Shown: one piece after another, positions 7,636 through 13,563 of the stretch
Position numbering within the stretch: position 1 is the stretch's first letter
Layout of the letters: each line of letters opens with the position of its first letter
NCBI RefSeq assembly: GCF_051960575.1
Contig: NZ_JBQCEE010000417.1
Coordinates: 1-13,563 of the forward strand
Direction: 5' to 3'
DNA: 13,563 bases
DNA from: JBQCEE01 sp051960575
Lineage (GTDB): Bacteria; Actinomycetota; Actinomycetes; Mycobacteriales; Jatrophihabitantaceae
Translations under genes and position numbers: made by a program
Notes under the pieces: generated by a model
What the model saw: the letters and a program-made list of their open reading frames with translations, nothing else
Told to the model about the DNA's origin: nothing
The model's database searches: none

Positions 7636-8922
7636 ATGTCCTTGTCCCGTCGGGCGTTCCTGCTGGGCGCCGCGGGCCTGCTCGGCGGCGCCGCCGTGCC
7701 CGGGTTCGACCTGGCCCAGGACGGGACCCAGGCGACCGCTGCCTCGAGCCTGCCGCCGCCCGACGACAGCGGCATCGACCAGATCGTGGTCGTCATGATG
7801 GAGAACCGCTCGTTCGACCACCTGCTCGGCTGGCTGCCCGGTGCAGACGGACGCCAGGCAGGGCTCACCTACCTCGACCGACTCGGGCGGCCGCACCGGA
7901 CGTTCCACCAGACCCGGGACGCCGGCTGCGGGTTCCACGATCCCGACCACAGCTGGGCCGGTGCCCGCATCGAGTTCGACGGCGGCCGCTGCGACGGGTG
8001 GCTGCGCGCAGGTGCGAACGACGAGTACGCGATCGGGTACTTCACCGGTGCCGACCTGCCGTTCCTCGGCCGGGCGGCCCCGGCGTTCACCGTCTGCGAC
8101 CGCTGGTTCGCCGCGACCATGTCCTGCACCTACCCGAACCGCATCTACACCCACGCCGGCCGCACCGACCGCATCCGCAACTCGCTGGCGCCGGTCGCCC
8201 TCCCGACCATCTGGGACCGCCTCGCCGCCGCCGGCGTCCCCGCCCGCTACTACTACAGCGACGTCCCGTTCCTGGCGCTGTGGCGCGACACCTACCTGCA
8301 CCTCGGGCACCCGGTGACCGACTTCTGGGCCGACGCCGCGGCCGGACGGCTCCCGGCGGTGTCCTACGTCGAGCCCCGCTTCGTGGACGGCACCGACGGC
8401 ACGTCCGGTGACGACCACCCCCACTCGGACATCCGTGCCGGGGAGCGGTTCCTGGCGCAGGTGTACGACGCCGTCACCCGCAGCCCGCAGTGGCCGACCA
8501 CGCTGCTCGTGATCGTGTTCGACGAGTGGGGTGGCTTCTTCGAGCACGTACCACCGGCCACCGCCCCGGACGTCTCGCCCGTGACGGCCCTGCGGGGGTT
8601 CCGCGTCCCCGCCCTCCTCATCTCGCCGAGGGCGCGGCGCGGGCACGTCGACCACTTCGTGTACGACCACACCTCGCTGCTGCGCGCGATCGAGTGGCGG
8701 TGGGGGCTGGCGCCGCTCGCGGAGCGCGATCGTCACGCGACCAATCTGTTCCACGCGCTCGACCTGAGGGCTCCGGCCGTCCTCGCGGCGCCGCGCATCG
8801 ACGTCCCTGCCTTCGTCGACACCGGCTGTGCCGAGCCGGTCGCCGCCCGACCGCCCCGTGGTGACTGGACCGGCCTGCGCGACCTCGCGCTCGCGACGGG
8901 GTGGCCCGTGCCGTCGCCGTGA
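7636..8922 (+). CDS. Tat-exported phospholipase C / acid phosphatase-family phosphoesterase
   Basis: A 428-residue protein with a twin-arginine signal (SRRAFLLGAAGLLGG at residues 4-18), so it is exported folded by Tat. The mature part belongs to the phosphoesterase family that includes PlcA-D and AcpA. MMENRSFDH carries metal ligands E56 and N57, TYPNR at 165-169 holds the likely nucleophile threonine, HPHSD comes before the core, and FDEWGGFFEHV at 295-305 gives D296 and E297. In the last motif the common DHV is EHV. A YDHTSLLRAIEWRWG segment is also typical. It lacks the extra C-terminal domains of long PlcN/PlcH enzymes. Likely a secreted phosphodiesterase or phosphatase acting on phospholipid or other phosphoesters; the exact substrate cannot be read from sequence. 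Confidence 0.88.
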   Translation: MSLSRRAFLLGAAGLLGGAAVPGFDLAQDGTQATAASSLPPPDDSGIDQIVVVMMENRSFDHLLGWLPGADGRQAGLTYLDRLGRPHRTFHQTRDAGCGFHDPDHSWAGARIEFDGGRCDGWLRAGANDEYAIGYFTGADLPFLGRAAPAFTVCDRWFAATMSCTYPNRIYTHAGRTDRIRNSLAPVALPTIWDRLAAAGVPARYYYSDVPFLALWRDTYLHLGHPVTDFWADAAAGRLPAVSYVEPRFVDGTDGTSGDDHPHSDIRAGERFLAQVYDAVTRSPQWPTTLLVIVFDEWGGFFEHVPPATAPDVSPVTALRGFRVPALLISPRARRGHVDHFVYDHTSLLRAIEWRWGLAPLAERDRHATNLFHALDLRAPAVLAAPRIDVPAFVDTGCAEPVAARPPRGDWTGLRDLALATGWPVPSP

Positions 8923-8929
8923 CACCCCG

Positions 8930-8950
8930 GCGACGCGCACGGAACGTCGC
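8930..8950 (+). terminator. Weak hairpin after the phospholipase gene
   Basis: GCGACG at 8930-8935 pairs with CGTCGC at 8945-8950 around a 9-base loop, eight bases after the stop. The right arm can instead pair with GCGAC at 8963-8967. There is no T-run, as is usual in high-GC actinobacteria. It may be the end of the phospholipase transcript, with low confidence. Confidence 0.3.
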
Positions 8951-9008
8951 GGCGGCGCTGTGGCGACCGTTGCAGCGTGCTCGACGGGCACCCCGGGGGT
9001 CCGACCGC

Positions 9009-9048
9009 TAACCTGTGACGGCTGCACACAGGCACACGAGGGCGGAGG
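9009..9048 (+). promoter_or_regulatory. Candidate -10 box and ribosome-binding site upstream of the DUF445 gene
   Basis: TAACCT at 9009-9014 fits TAnnnT and would start transcription near 9020 in the 132-base gap before the DUF445 gene. No clear -35 box is seen. GGAGG at 9044-9048 is a good ribosome-binding site six bases before the TTG at 9055, and it decides this rare start codon. Confidence 0.4.
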
Positions 9049-9054
9049 CTCCGG

Positions 9055-10329
9055 TTGGACCACAAGACGCTGGTCGACCTCATCAGCATCCCGCTCTTCA
9101 CCGGCGTCATCGGCTACATCACCAACTGGACCGGCGTGCTGATGCTGTTCAAGCCGCTGAAGTTCTACGGCTTCCGCATCCCGGGTCTCAGACTGCTGTT
9201 CCCGTACCTGCCCCGCCGCGTGCAGATCCTGCCGCTGCTGCAGCACGACGGCCGCGTCGGGTGGCAGGGCATCGTGCCGTCACGCGCCGACAAGATGGCC
9301 AGCATCGCCGTCGACAAGGGGCTCGCCAAGCTCGGCAGCATCAGCGACTTCTACCGCGAGCTCGAACCGGACAAGCTGGCCGAGCACCTGGCCGCCATCG
9401 CCCAGGCCGAGATCCGCGACGTGGTCGAGACGATCATGCTCAAGGAGAACCCGCAGCTCTGGAACGACCTGCCGCCGGTGATCAAGGAGGCGGTGTTCGC
9501 GCGGGTGCGGTCACAGCTGCCGTCCATCGTCCGGCACATCACCGACGAGATCGGGCAGAACGTCGACCAGCTCATCGACGCCAAGCTGATGGTGATCGAC
9601 TACTTCGTGCAGCACCCGCAACTGCTGAACGAGTTGTTCCTGATCATGGGCCGCAAGGAGCTGCGGTTCATGCAGAACTTCGGCTTCTACTTCGGCGTGC
9701 CGATGGGCTTCGTCCTGTTCGGCATCCTGCAGGTCGCGCCCTACTGGTGGATCCTGCCGATCGGCGGTGTGGTCATCGGCTGGGTCGTGAACTGGGTCGG
9801 CATCGAGATGATCTTCGAGCCGGTGCACCCGAAGAAGTGGGTGCCATGGCGGCAGGGGCTGCTCATCAAGCGGCAGTCGGAGGTCACCGAGATGTACTCG
9901 CAGATGGTCGCCGACAAGGTGATCACGCTGCAGAACATCGGCAACGAGCTCATGAACGGACGCCGTAGCGACCGCACCATGCAGCTGCTCGAGGACTCGC
10001 TGCGCCCGGCCGTCGACCGCGCCGTCGGTCCCGCACGTGCGGCCGTGCGGCTGGCGATCGGTTCGAAGGAGTACGACGCGATCCGCACGTCACTGGCGAC
10101 CGAGGCCACCGGCTTCGCGCCGATCGCGTTCAACGACGCCGAGTTCAGCAAGCGTCAGTCGAGCAAGATCTACCGCTTCATCTCGACCCAGATGCGGGCG
10201 ATGGGGCCGGACGACTTCGTCGAGATGCTGCGTTCGGCCATCAAGCAGGACGAGTGGCTGCTGTTCTTCCACGGCGGGGCGCTGGGCCTGTTCGCGGGCC
10301 TGCTGCACCTCGCTATCTTCGGAGTCTGA
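9055..10329 (+). CDS. DUF445-family membrane protein
   Basis: A 424-residue DUF445 protein starting at TTG behind GGAGG; the next in-frame Met (residue 30) would remove half of the first conserved motif. The layout is an N-terminal membrane segment (about 10-33) with GYITNWTGVLMLFKP, a long helical soluble region (about 60-205), a central hairpin of two helices (211-254), a second helical region, and a C-terminal helix (about 402-424). The second hairpin helix carries GWVVNWVGIEMIFEP at 242-256, a clear echo of the first motif (7 of 15 positions identical), suggesting an internal duplication. No enzyme motif is visible and the function of DUF445 is not known to me. It leads an operon with the Abi-alpha gene. 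Confidence 0.85.
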   Translation: MDHKTLVDLISIPLFTGVIGYITNWTGVLMLFKPLKFYGFRIPGLRLLFPYLPRRVQILPLLQHDGRVGWQGIVPSRADKMASIAVDKGLAKLGSISDFYRELEPDKLAEHLAAIAQAEIRDVVETIMLKENPQLWNDLPPVIKEAVFARVRSQLPSIVRHITDEIGQNVDQLIDAKLMVIDYFVQHPQLLNELFLIMGRKELRFMQNFGFYFGVPMGFVLFGILQVAPYWWILPIGGVVIGWVVNWVGIEMIFEPVHPKKWVPWRQGLLIKRQSEVTEMYSQMVADKVITLQNIGNELMNGRRSDRTMQLLEDSLRPAVDRAVGPARAAVRLAIGSKEYDAIRTSLATEATGFAPIAFNDAEFSKRQSSKIYRFISTQMRAMGPDDFVEMLRSAIKQDEWLLFFHGGALGLFAGLLHLAIFGV

Positions 10330-10358
10330 CCCGCATGGCGTCAGGGAACGGGATCGGT

Positions 10359-11249
10359 ATGAGCGAGCAGGACGGCACGGGTGCCGAGCGCGCCACCCCG
10401 TCGCCCGCCCTGCCGGTGCCCTTCACCCCACCCGTGCCGCCGGCGATCGGCGTGCTGAAGGCCGTGCCCGGGCTCGCCCGCGTCGCCACCGTCTCGGCCT
10501 GGAACGCGCTGAGCTGGTCGGTGCAGGCCACCCGGTCGAGCGCGAACTACATCGCCAAGCGCGCCGTCGAGGGCGAGCCGCCGGCGGCGATCGTGCAGGA
10601 GGCCGCCAACGACCTGCGCAACTACGCGGTGCGGGCGCTCGGCCTCGACGTCAGCAGCGCGCCGGCGCCGGCCGAGCGCGCCCGCACGGTCGAGTCGACC
10701 AACGAGCTGATGCGCCGCGGCGAGGAGCTGCTGCGCCGCTCGAACGACGTGCACGTCAGCGAGGACACCCATCCCGCCTTCGCGCGCATCCTGACCGAGA
10801 TCACCCCGGACGAGGCGCGCATCCTGCGCGTCCTCTACCTCGACGGCCCGCAGCCGTCGCTCGACGTGCGCACGTTCCGCCCGCTGGGCATCGGCAGCGA
10901 GCTGGTCGCCGCCGGGCTGAACATGATCGCCGAGCACGCCGGGTGCCGGTACGTCGACCGCATCGACCCCTACCTGACCAACCTCGCCCGGCTGGGGCTC
11001 ATCGACTTCAGCAAGGAGATGGTCGAGAACCCGCAGCGCTACCAGGTGATCGAGGCCCAGCCCAAGACGGCGGAGGCGATCAAGCGGGCCGGGCGATCGG
11101 CGAAGCTGGTGCAGCGCAGCGTGCGGCTGACCAGCTTCGGCGTCGAGTTCGTGCGCATCTGCCTGCCGGTGCAGACCCGGCACCTGCCCGAGCGGGTCGC
11201 GCGGGCGGCCGCCGAGATCGCCGCCGAGGCCGACCGCAAGCAGCAGTGA
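10359..11249 (+). CDS. Abi-alpha (DUF4393) family protein
   Basis: A 296-residue protein whose C-terminal two thirds match the Abi-alpha/DUF4393 pattern. ILTEITPDEARILRVL begins at 144, followed by LDVR. NMIAEHAGC starts at 188 and leads into DRIDPYLTNLARLGLIDF, ending at 217. LTSFGVEFVRICLP lies at 257-270. The N-terminal third is proline-rich and then amphipathic helical (residues about 28-95), without a signal peptide. The family name comes from an association with abortive phage infection; a defence role here is unproven. ATG 10359 is preferred (MSEQDG). ATG 10335 would add eight residues and also has a weak GGAG behind it. The gene follows the DUF445 stop by 29 bases and overlaps the hydrolase by 4. 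Confidence 0.75.
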   Translation: MSEQDGTGAERATPSPALPVPFTPPVPPAIGVLKAVPGLARVATVSAWNALSWSVQATRSSANYIAKRAVEGEPPAAIVQEAANDLRNYAVRALGLDVSSAPAPAERARTVESTNELMRRGEELLRRSNDVHVSEDTHPAFARILTEITPDEARILRVLYLDGPQPSLDVRTFRPLGIGSELVAAGLNMIAEHAGCRYVDRIDPYLTNLARLGLIDFSKEMVENPQRYQVIEAQPKTAEAIKRAGRSAKLVQRSVRLTSFGVEFVRICLPVQTRHLPERVARAAAEIAAEADRKQQ

Positions 11250-11947
11250 CCGGGCCGCTGCGCGCCGTGCTGGTGCACGGCCTCTGGGGCGGTGCCTGGG
11301 TGTGGGACGCCGTGCGCGAACGGCTGTCGGCGGCCGGCGTCGCGTCCAGTGCGGTCGACCTGCCGCTCACCACCCTCGCCGACGACGTCGCCTCCGTGCG
11401 ACGGCTGCTGGACGAGGTCACCGACGACGTGCTGCTCGTCGGCCACTCGTACGGCGGTGCGGTCGTCACGGCGGCCGGCGAGCACCCGAGGGTGCGACGC
11501 CTGCTCTACGTCGCCTCGTTCCCCCTGGACGCGGGGGAGAGCATCGCCCGCAACTGCGCCGGCCACGACCTCCCGGCGTCGCCGCTCGACCTGGCGATGC
11601 GCGGCATGGTGCGCGGCGACGCCGTGGTGCCCGACCCCGCGGTGGTGCGGCCGCTGCTGTTCGGCCCGGACGTGCCGGACGCGGTGGCCGACGCGGCGAT
11701 CGCCCGGCTGCGTCCGTCGGCGACCGCGCTGTTCCGGGGCACGCCCGACGCCGTCGCCTGGCGCAGCCGACCGGCGAGCTACGTCGTGTGCACCGACGAC
11801 CAGGTGGTGCACCCCGAGCGGCAGCGGGTGCTCGCGGCGCGCACGGGCGAGGTCGTCGAGTGGGCGTCCGACCACAGCCCCGAGACGAGCCGTCCCGACC
11901 GGCTCGCCACCCTGGTCGCCGACCTGGCGACCCTCAACGCGCGTTGA
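11246..11947 (+). CDS. Alpha/beta-fold hydrolase (esterase / hydroxynitrile lyase-like subgroup)
   Basis: A 233-residue small alpha/beta hydrolase. It starts at a GTG that shares GTGA with the Abi-alpha stop, and the core begins within five residues. The oxyanion segment HGLWGG is at 11-16, and the nucleophile elbow GHSYGG at 66-71 gives S68. The acid is D184 or D185 in CTDDQ, and the histidine is H210 in SDHSPETS. The DHSP-type histidine motif and short cap resemble the plant methylesterase/hydroxynitrile lyase subgroup and its bacterial relatives. It is probably a cytoplasmic esterase, as no signal peptide is present. The substrate is unknown. Translational coupling to the Abi-alpha gene suggests shared regulation, not necessarily a shared pathway. 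The fold call is strong. Confidence 0.85.
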   Translation: MTGPLRAVLVHGLWGGAWVWDAVRERLSAAGVASSAVDLPLTTLADDVASVRRLLDEVTDDVLLVGHSYGGAVVTAAGEHPRVRRLLYVASFPLDAGESIARNCAGHDLPASPLDLAMRGMVRGDAVVPDPAVVRPLLFGPDVPDAVADAAIARLRPSATALFRGTPDAVAWRSRPASYVVCTDDQVVHPERQRVLAARTGEVVEWASDHSPETSRPDRLATLVADLATLNAR

Positions 11948-11955
11948 GCGTGGTC
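11929..11955. terminator. Long palindrome at a convergent gene end, candidate bidirectional terminator
   Basis: CTCAACGCGCGTTGAG at 11933-11948 is a perfect 16-base palindrome. It is lengthened by GACC at 11929-11932 pairing with GGTC at 11952-11955 after a 3-base bulge. It covers the stop of the hydrolase and reaches into the stop of the VOC gene six bases further on. As RNA, either strand could form a strong GC-rich hairpin, so it may end both transcripts. A protein-binding palindrome is the alternative. Confidence 0.5.
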
Positions 11956-12601
11956 AGAAGATGTCGACGGGGCCGCGGCGGGTCTCGAAGGTGACCCGCA
12001 TGAGCCCGGTCTCGTCCTCGGTCGCGGACCAGCCCAGCTGCACGCCCCCGACCGGCAGCCGGGTCGACACGCCGAGGTAGGTGTCGACGGTGGCCTCGTC
12101 GCCGGCGAACTCGAGCCGGCTCACCCGCACGGCCGACCCCGGCACCGACGGGTGGTCGGCCGGGTCGCTCGACCAGCTGATGAAGTACGGCAGCTGGGGG
12201 TCGTCGGTCGTGTCGTTGATGCCGATCTGCCACCACCGCAGGTCGACCCCGTCGGGTCGGCGGCGGTGTCCGGGCACGGCGGCGCGGTGCAGCCGACGCT
12301 CGATCGGGGCGAGGTCGTCGACCTGCAGCACCCACGCGAGCCAGCCGCCGCCCGCCGCGGTCTTGTCGCGCACCAGGCGGCCGAACGGCGCCCGGTCGAC
12401 GGCCGGGTGGTCGAGCGCCTCGACGACCTCGAGGTAGCAGCCGTCGGCCAGCGGCAGGACGAAGTTGCGGGTGCCGAAGCTGGGGTGCACGCCGCCGTCG
12501 GTGAACGCGGCGCCGAGCTTCGCACCGATGCGCTGCACGCACGCGGCCAGCCCGTCCTGGCCGGCGGCGTAGGACAGGTGATCCAGGCGCATGGCGACCA
12601 T
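11954..12601 (-). CDS. VOC-superfamily (glyoxalase-like) protein
   Basis: A 215-residue protein with the paired beta-alpha-beta-beta-beta modules of the vicinal oxygen chelate superfamily, closest by eye to the Glyoxalase-like (Glyoxalase_3) group. It opens with RLDHLSYA (H8 a possible metal ligand). GTRNFVLPLADGCYLEVVEA at 43-62 has E58 as another likely ligand, GWLAWVLQVDD lies at 86-96, and LPYFISW at 137-143 precedes the second module. VOC proteins are metal-dependent isomerases, dioxygenases or resistance proteins; nothing shows which. The start may be ATG 12601 or ATG 12592; neither has a clear ribosome-binding site. It follows yaaA by 51 bases on the same strand and could be read through from it. 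Confidence 0.78.
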   Translation of the reverse strand: MVAMRLDHLSYAAGQDGLAACVQRIGAKLGAAFTDGGVHPSFGTRNFVLPLADGCYLEVVEALDHPAVDRAPFGRLVRDKTAAGGGWLAWVLQVDDLAPIERRLHRAAVPGHRRRPDGVDLRWWQIGINDTTDDPQLPYFISWSSDPADHPSVPGSAVRVSRLEFAGDEATVDTYLGVSTRLPVGGVQLGWSATEDETGLMRVTFETRRGPVDIF

Positions 12602-12631
12602 GGTGACGGGCGTCGCGCTGCCGGGTTCGGG

Positions 12632-12644
12632 CGGGGTAGCCCCG
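12632..12644 (-). repeat. Small hairpin between yaaA and the VOC gene
   Basis: CGGGG at 12632-12636 and CCCCG at 12640-12644 form a 5-base stem with a 3-base loop in the 51-base gap. It lies nine bases after the yaaA stop when read on the - strand. With no U-tract it is at most a partial terminator or a messenger-stabilising element. Confidence 0.25.
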
Positions 12645-12652
12645 AGGCACGG

Positions 12653-13423
12653 TCAGGCGTCGGTGCGGATGGTGACGCGGTGCCCGTCGACCTCGGCGAC
12701 GTTGCCCGTCGTCGCTCGCCAGGCCCCGGCGACGTCGTCGGCGCCGCCGACCCGGCCGCCGTCGGCGACGTGGCACAGCAGCGCCGCTGCGAGCCGGCCC
12801 TTGGCGAACTTGCTGTTGTAGCTGACGACGCCGAGGCCGCCCGACGGCAGGCGCGAGACGGCCCGCACCGTCACGACCCGGTCGGCCCGCCCCGGCCGCC
12901 ACATGGCCGCGTAGTCGGTCGACCGGAGGTCGACGAGCAGGTCGCCGCCGAGCAGGTCGCGCGCGAGCGGCGTGAGCACCCGACGCCAGAAGGTCGCCAG
13001 GCCGCCGACCCCGGCCAGCACGGCCGCAGCCGGGACGCGGTAGTCGGGCACCGGTTCGTCGCCCCGGACGACGCCGAACAGCCCGGAGAAGACGTGCACG
13101 CTGCGGCCCGCGAGCCGCTGCGCGGCCGCGGGCAACGCGTCGACGCCGAGCCCGTCGTAGACGACGCCGCGATAGCGCTGCAGCGCCGGACGCGTGGGTG
13201 CGGTGAGCACCGCCGCGTCGGCGGCCAGCGCCGCGTCGCGCACCGACGGCGGCAGCAGCAACGCCGCGGCCGCCTTCTCGGCGTCGCCCGAGACCAGCCC
13301 GGTCAGGGCGCCGACCACCTCGGCACGGGCGTCGCCGAGCAGGGGGTGGGCGGGCCGTGCGGCCAGCGGGCGGCCGCGCCCGCCGACGGCCTTGCCCTCG
13401 CTCGGCGGCAGCAGGATGCGCAT
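12653..13423 (-). CDS. yaaA: Peroxide stress protein YaaA (UPF0246 / DUF328 family)
   Basis: A 256-residue YaaA protein, close to the 258 residues of E. coli YaaA, which limits free iron and oxidative DNA damage under hydrogen peroxide stress. Family motifs include LLPPSEGK at 4-11, the central RYRGVVYDGLG, a VHVFSGLFGVVRGDEP segment, LLVDLRSTDYAAMW, and YNSKFAKGR at 202-210 as the conserved C-terminal signature. The start is the ATG at 13423. An open frame continues upstream to 13534, but that extension is a shadow of the overlapping NUDIX gene in another frame. The NUDIX stop and this ATG share one base (TGATG), so translation is coupled. LPPSEGK instead of the enterobacterial SPAKTL-type start is usual for actinobacterial members. 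Confidence 0.9.
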   Translation of the reverse strand: MRILLPPSEGKAVGGRGRPLAARPAHPLLGDARAEVVGALTGLVSGDAEKAAAALLLPPSVRDAALAADAAVLTAPTRPALQRYRGVVYDGLGVDALPAAAQRLAGRSVHVFSGLFGVVRGDEPVPDYRVPAAAVLAGVGGLATFWRRVLTPLARDLLGGDLLVDLRSTDYAAMWRPGRADRVVTVRAVSRLPSGGLGVVSYNSKFAKGRLAAALLCHVADGGRVGGADDVAGAWRATTGNVAEVDGHRVTIRTDA

Positions 13424-13563
13424 CAGGCGGGCCGCCCGGTGCGCCGCGCCAGCCCGATGCGGTCGCGCAGGGCCGGCCAGCTCTGGGCGAAGGCTGGGTG
13501 CAGCGGCAACGCGTCGACGGCGTCGAGATCCCACCAGCGCACGTCGGCACCCTCACCGTTGTC
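13423..13563 (-). CDS. NUDIX hydrolase, C-terminal fragment
   Basis: The last 46 residues of a - strand gene that runs off the right edge, ending in TGA at 13423-13425. The peptide has RWWDLDAVDALPLHPAF, then WPALRDRIGLARR. That is the typical ending of NUDIX hydrolases, in which an RW-x-x-x-(D/E)-x-LP segment follows the Nudix box and 'LHPAF..SWP.LR' closes the domain. The Nudix box itself is outside the window, so the substrate class (oxidised nucleotide, ADP-ribose, other) cannot be judged. Coupling to yaaA suggests a shared oxidative-stress role, which is inference. Confidence 0.7.
   Translation of the reverse strand, partial: DNGEGADVRWWDLDAVDALPLHPAFAQSWPALRDRIGLARRTGRPA

Noticed and set aside
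7597..9246. A 549-codon - strand open frame opposite the phospholipase gene.
   Set aside because: Low-complexity R/G/V/A composition and no motif; the + strand carries a Tat signal and all family motifs.
10037..11245. An N-terminal extension of the alpha/beta hydrolase frame through the Abi-alpha gene.
   Set aside because: The extension is arginine-rich shadow sequence; the hydrolase fold starts at the GTG at 11246.
13424..13534. A 37-residue N-terminal extension of YaaA.
   Set aside because: YaaA homologues begin at MRILLPPSEGK. The extension lies over the NUDIX C-terminus, which reads well in its own frame.
11934..13556. A 540-codon - strand open frame spanning the VOC, yaaA and NUDIX genes.
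   Set aside because: It runs in a different frame from the three genes that carry recognisable motifs. It ends LNAR like the + strand hydrolase only because of the palindrome there.

Overview
This window is high-GC DNA with actinobacterial character. Genes are tightly packed, many neighbours share start/stop bases (ATGA, GTGA, TGATG), GTG and TTG starts are common, and the families present (GlnA4-like synthetase with ALDH and SDR, DUF445, Abi-alpha, BNR propeller plus MoaD-like protein, actinobacterial-type YaaA) fit Actinomycetota. I cannot place it below phylum. Base composition looks even throughout. I see no transposase, integrase, tRNA, rRNA or CRISPR array. No gene-free stretch exceeds about 135 bases.

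Layout. Positions 1-110 hold the 3' end of an FCD-type GntR regulator. After it comes a + strand operon of three genes: a glutamine-synthetase-like gamma-glutamyl-amide ligase (163-1533), an aldehyde dehydrogenase (1538-2911) and an NAD-type short-chain dehydrogenase (2908-3684). A candidate promoter, with an inverted repeat around its -10 box, sits directly upstream. A second + strand pair follows: an Asp-box (BNR) beta-propeller (3766-4878) and a GG-ended MoaD/ThiS-like protein (4875-5165), overlapping by 4 bases. A four-helix membrane protein lies on the - strand (5166-5762), with its stop codon abutting that of the MoaD-like gene. Divergent from it is a cytoplasmic gamma-glutamyltransferase-family enzyme (5768-7555), then a Tat-exported phospholipase C/acid phosphatase-family protein (7636-8922).

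The next + strand unit encodes a DUF445 membrane protein (9055-10329), an Abi-alpha (DUF4393) protein (10359-11249) and an alpha/beta hydrolase (11246-11947). It converges on a - strand unit read from the right edge: NUDIX hydrolase C-terminus (13563-13423), peroxide-stress protein YaaA (13423-12653) and a VOC/glyoxalase-like protein (12601-11954). The convergence point is a long perfect palindrome.

How the genes may work together (inference). The first operon fits gamma-glutamylation of an amine, followed by alcohol and aldehyde oxidation of the glutamylated intermediate. That suits an amino alcohol such as ethanolamine better than a polyamine, because an SDR is present and no amine oxidase is seen. 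The PuuD-type hydrolase that usually completes this route is not in the window; the nearby gamma-glutamyltransferase-family enzyme could replace it. The NUDIX-YaaA-VOC unit looks like oxidative or electrophile stress housekeeping. The two least understood and most interesting units are the beta-propeller/ubiquitin-like pair and the DUF445/Abi-alpha/hydrolase set.
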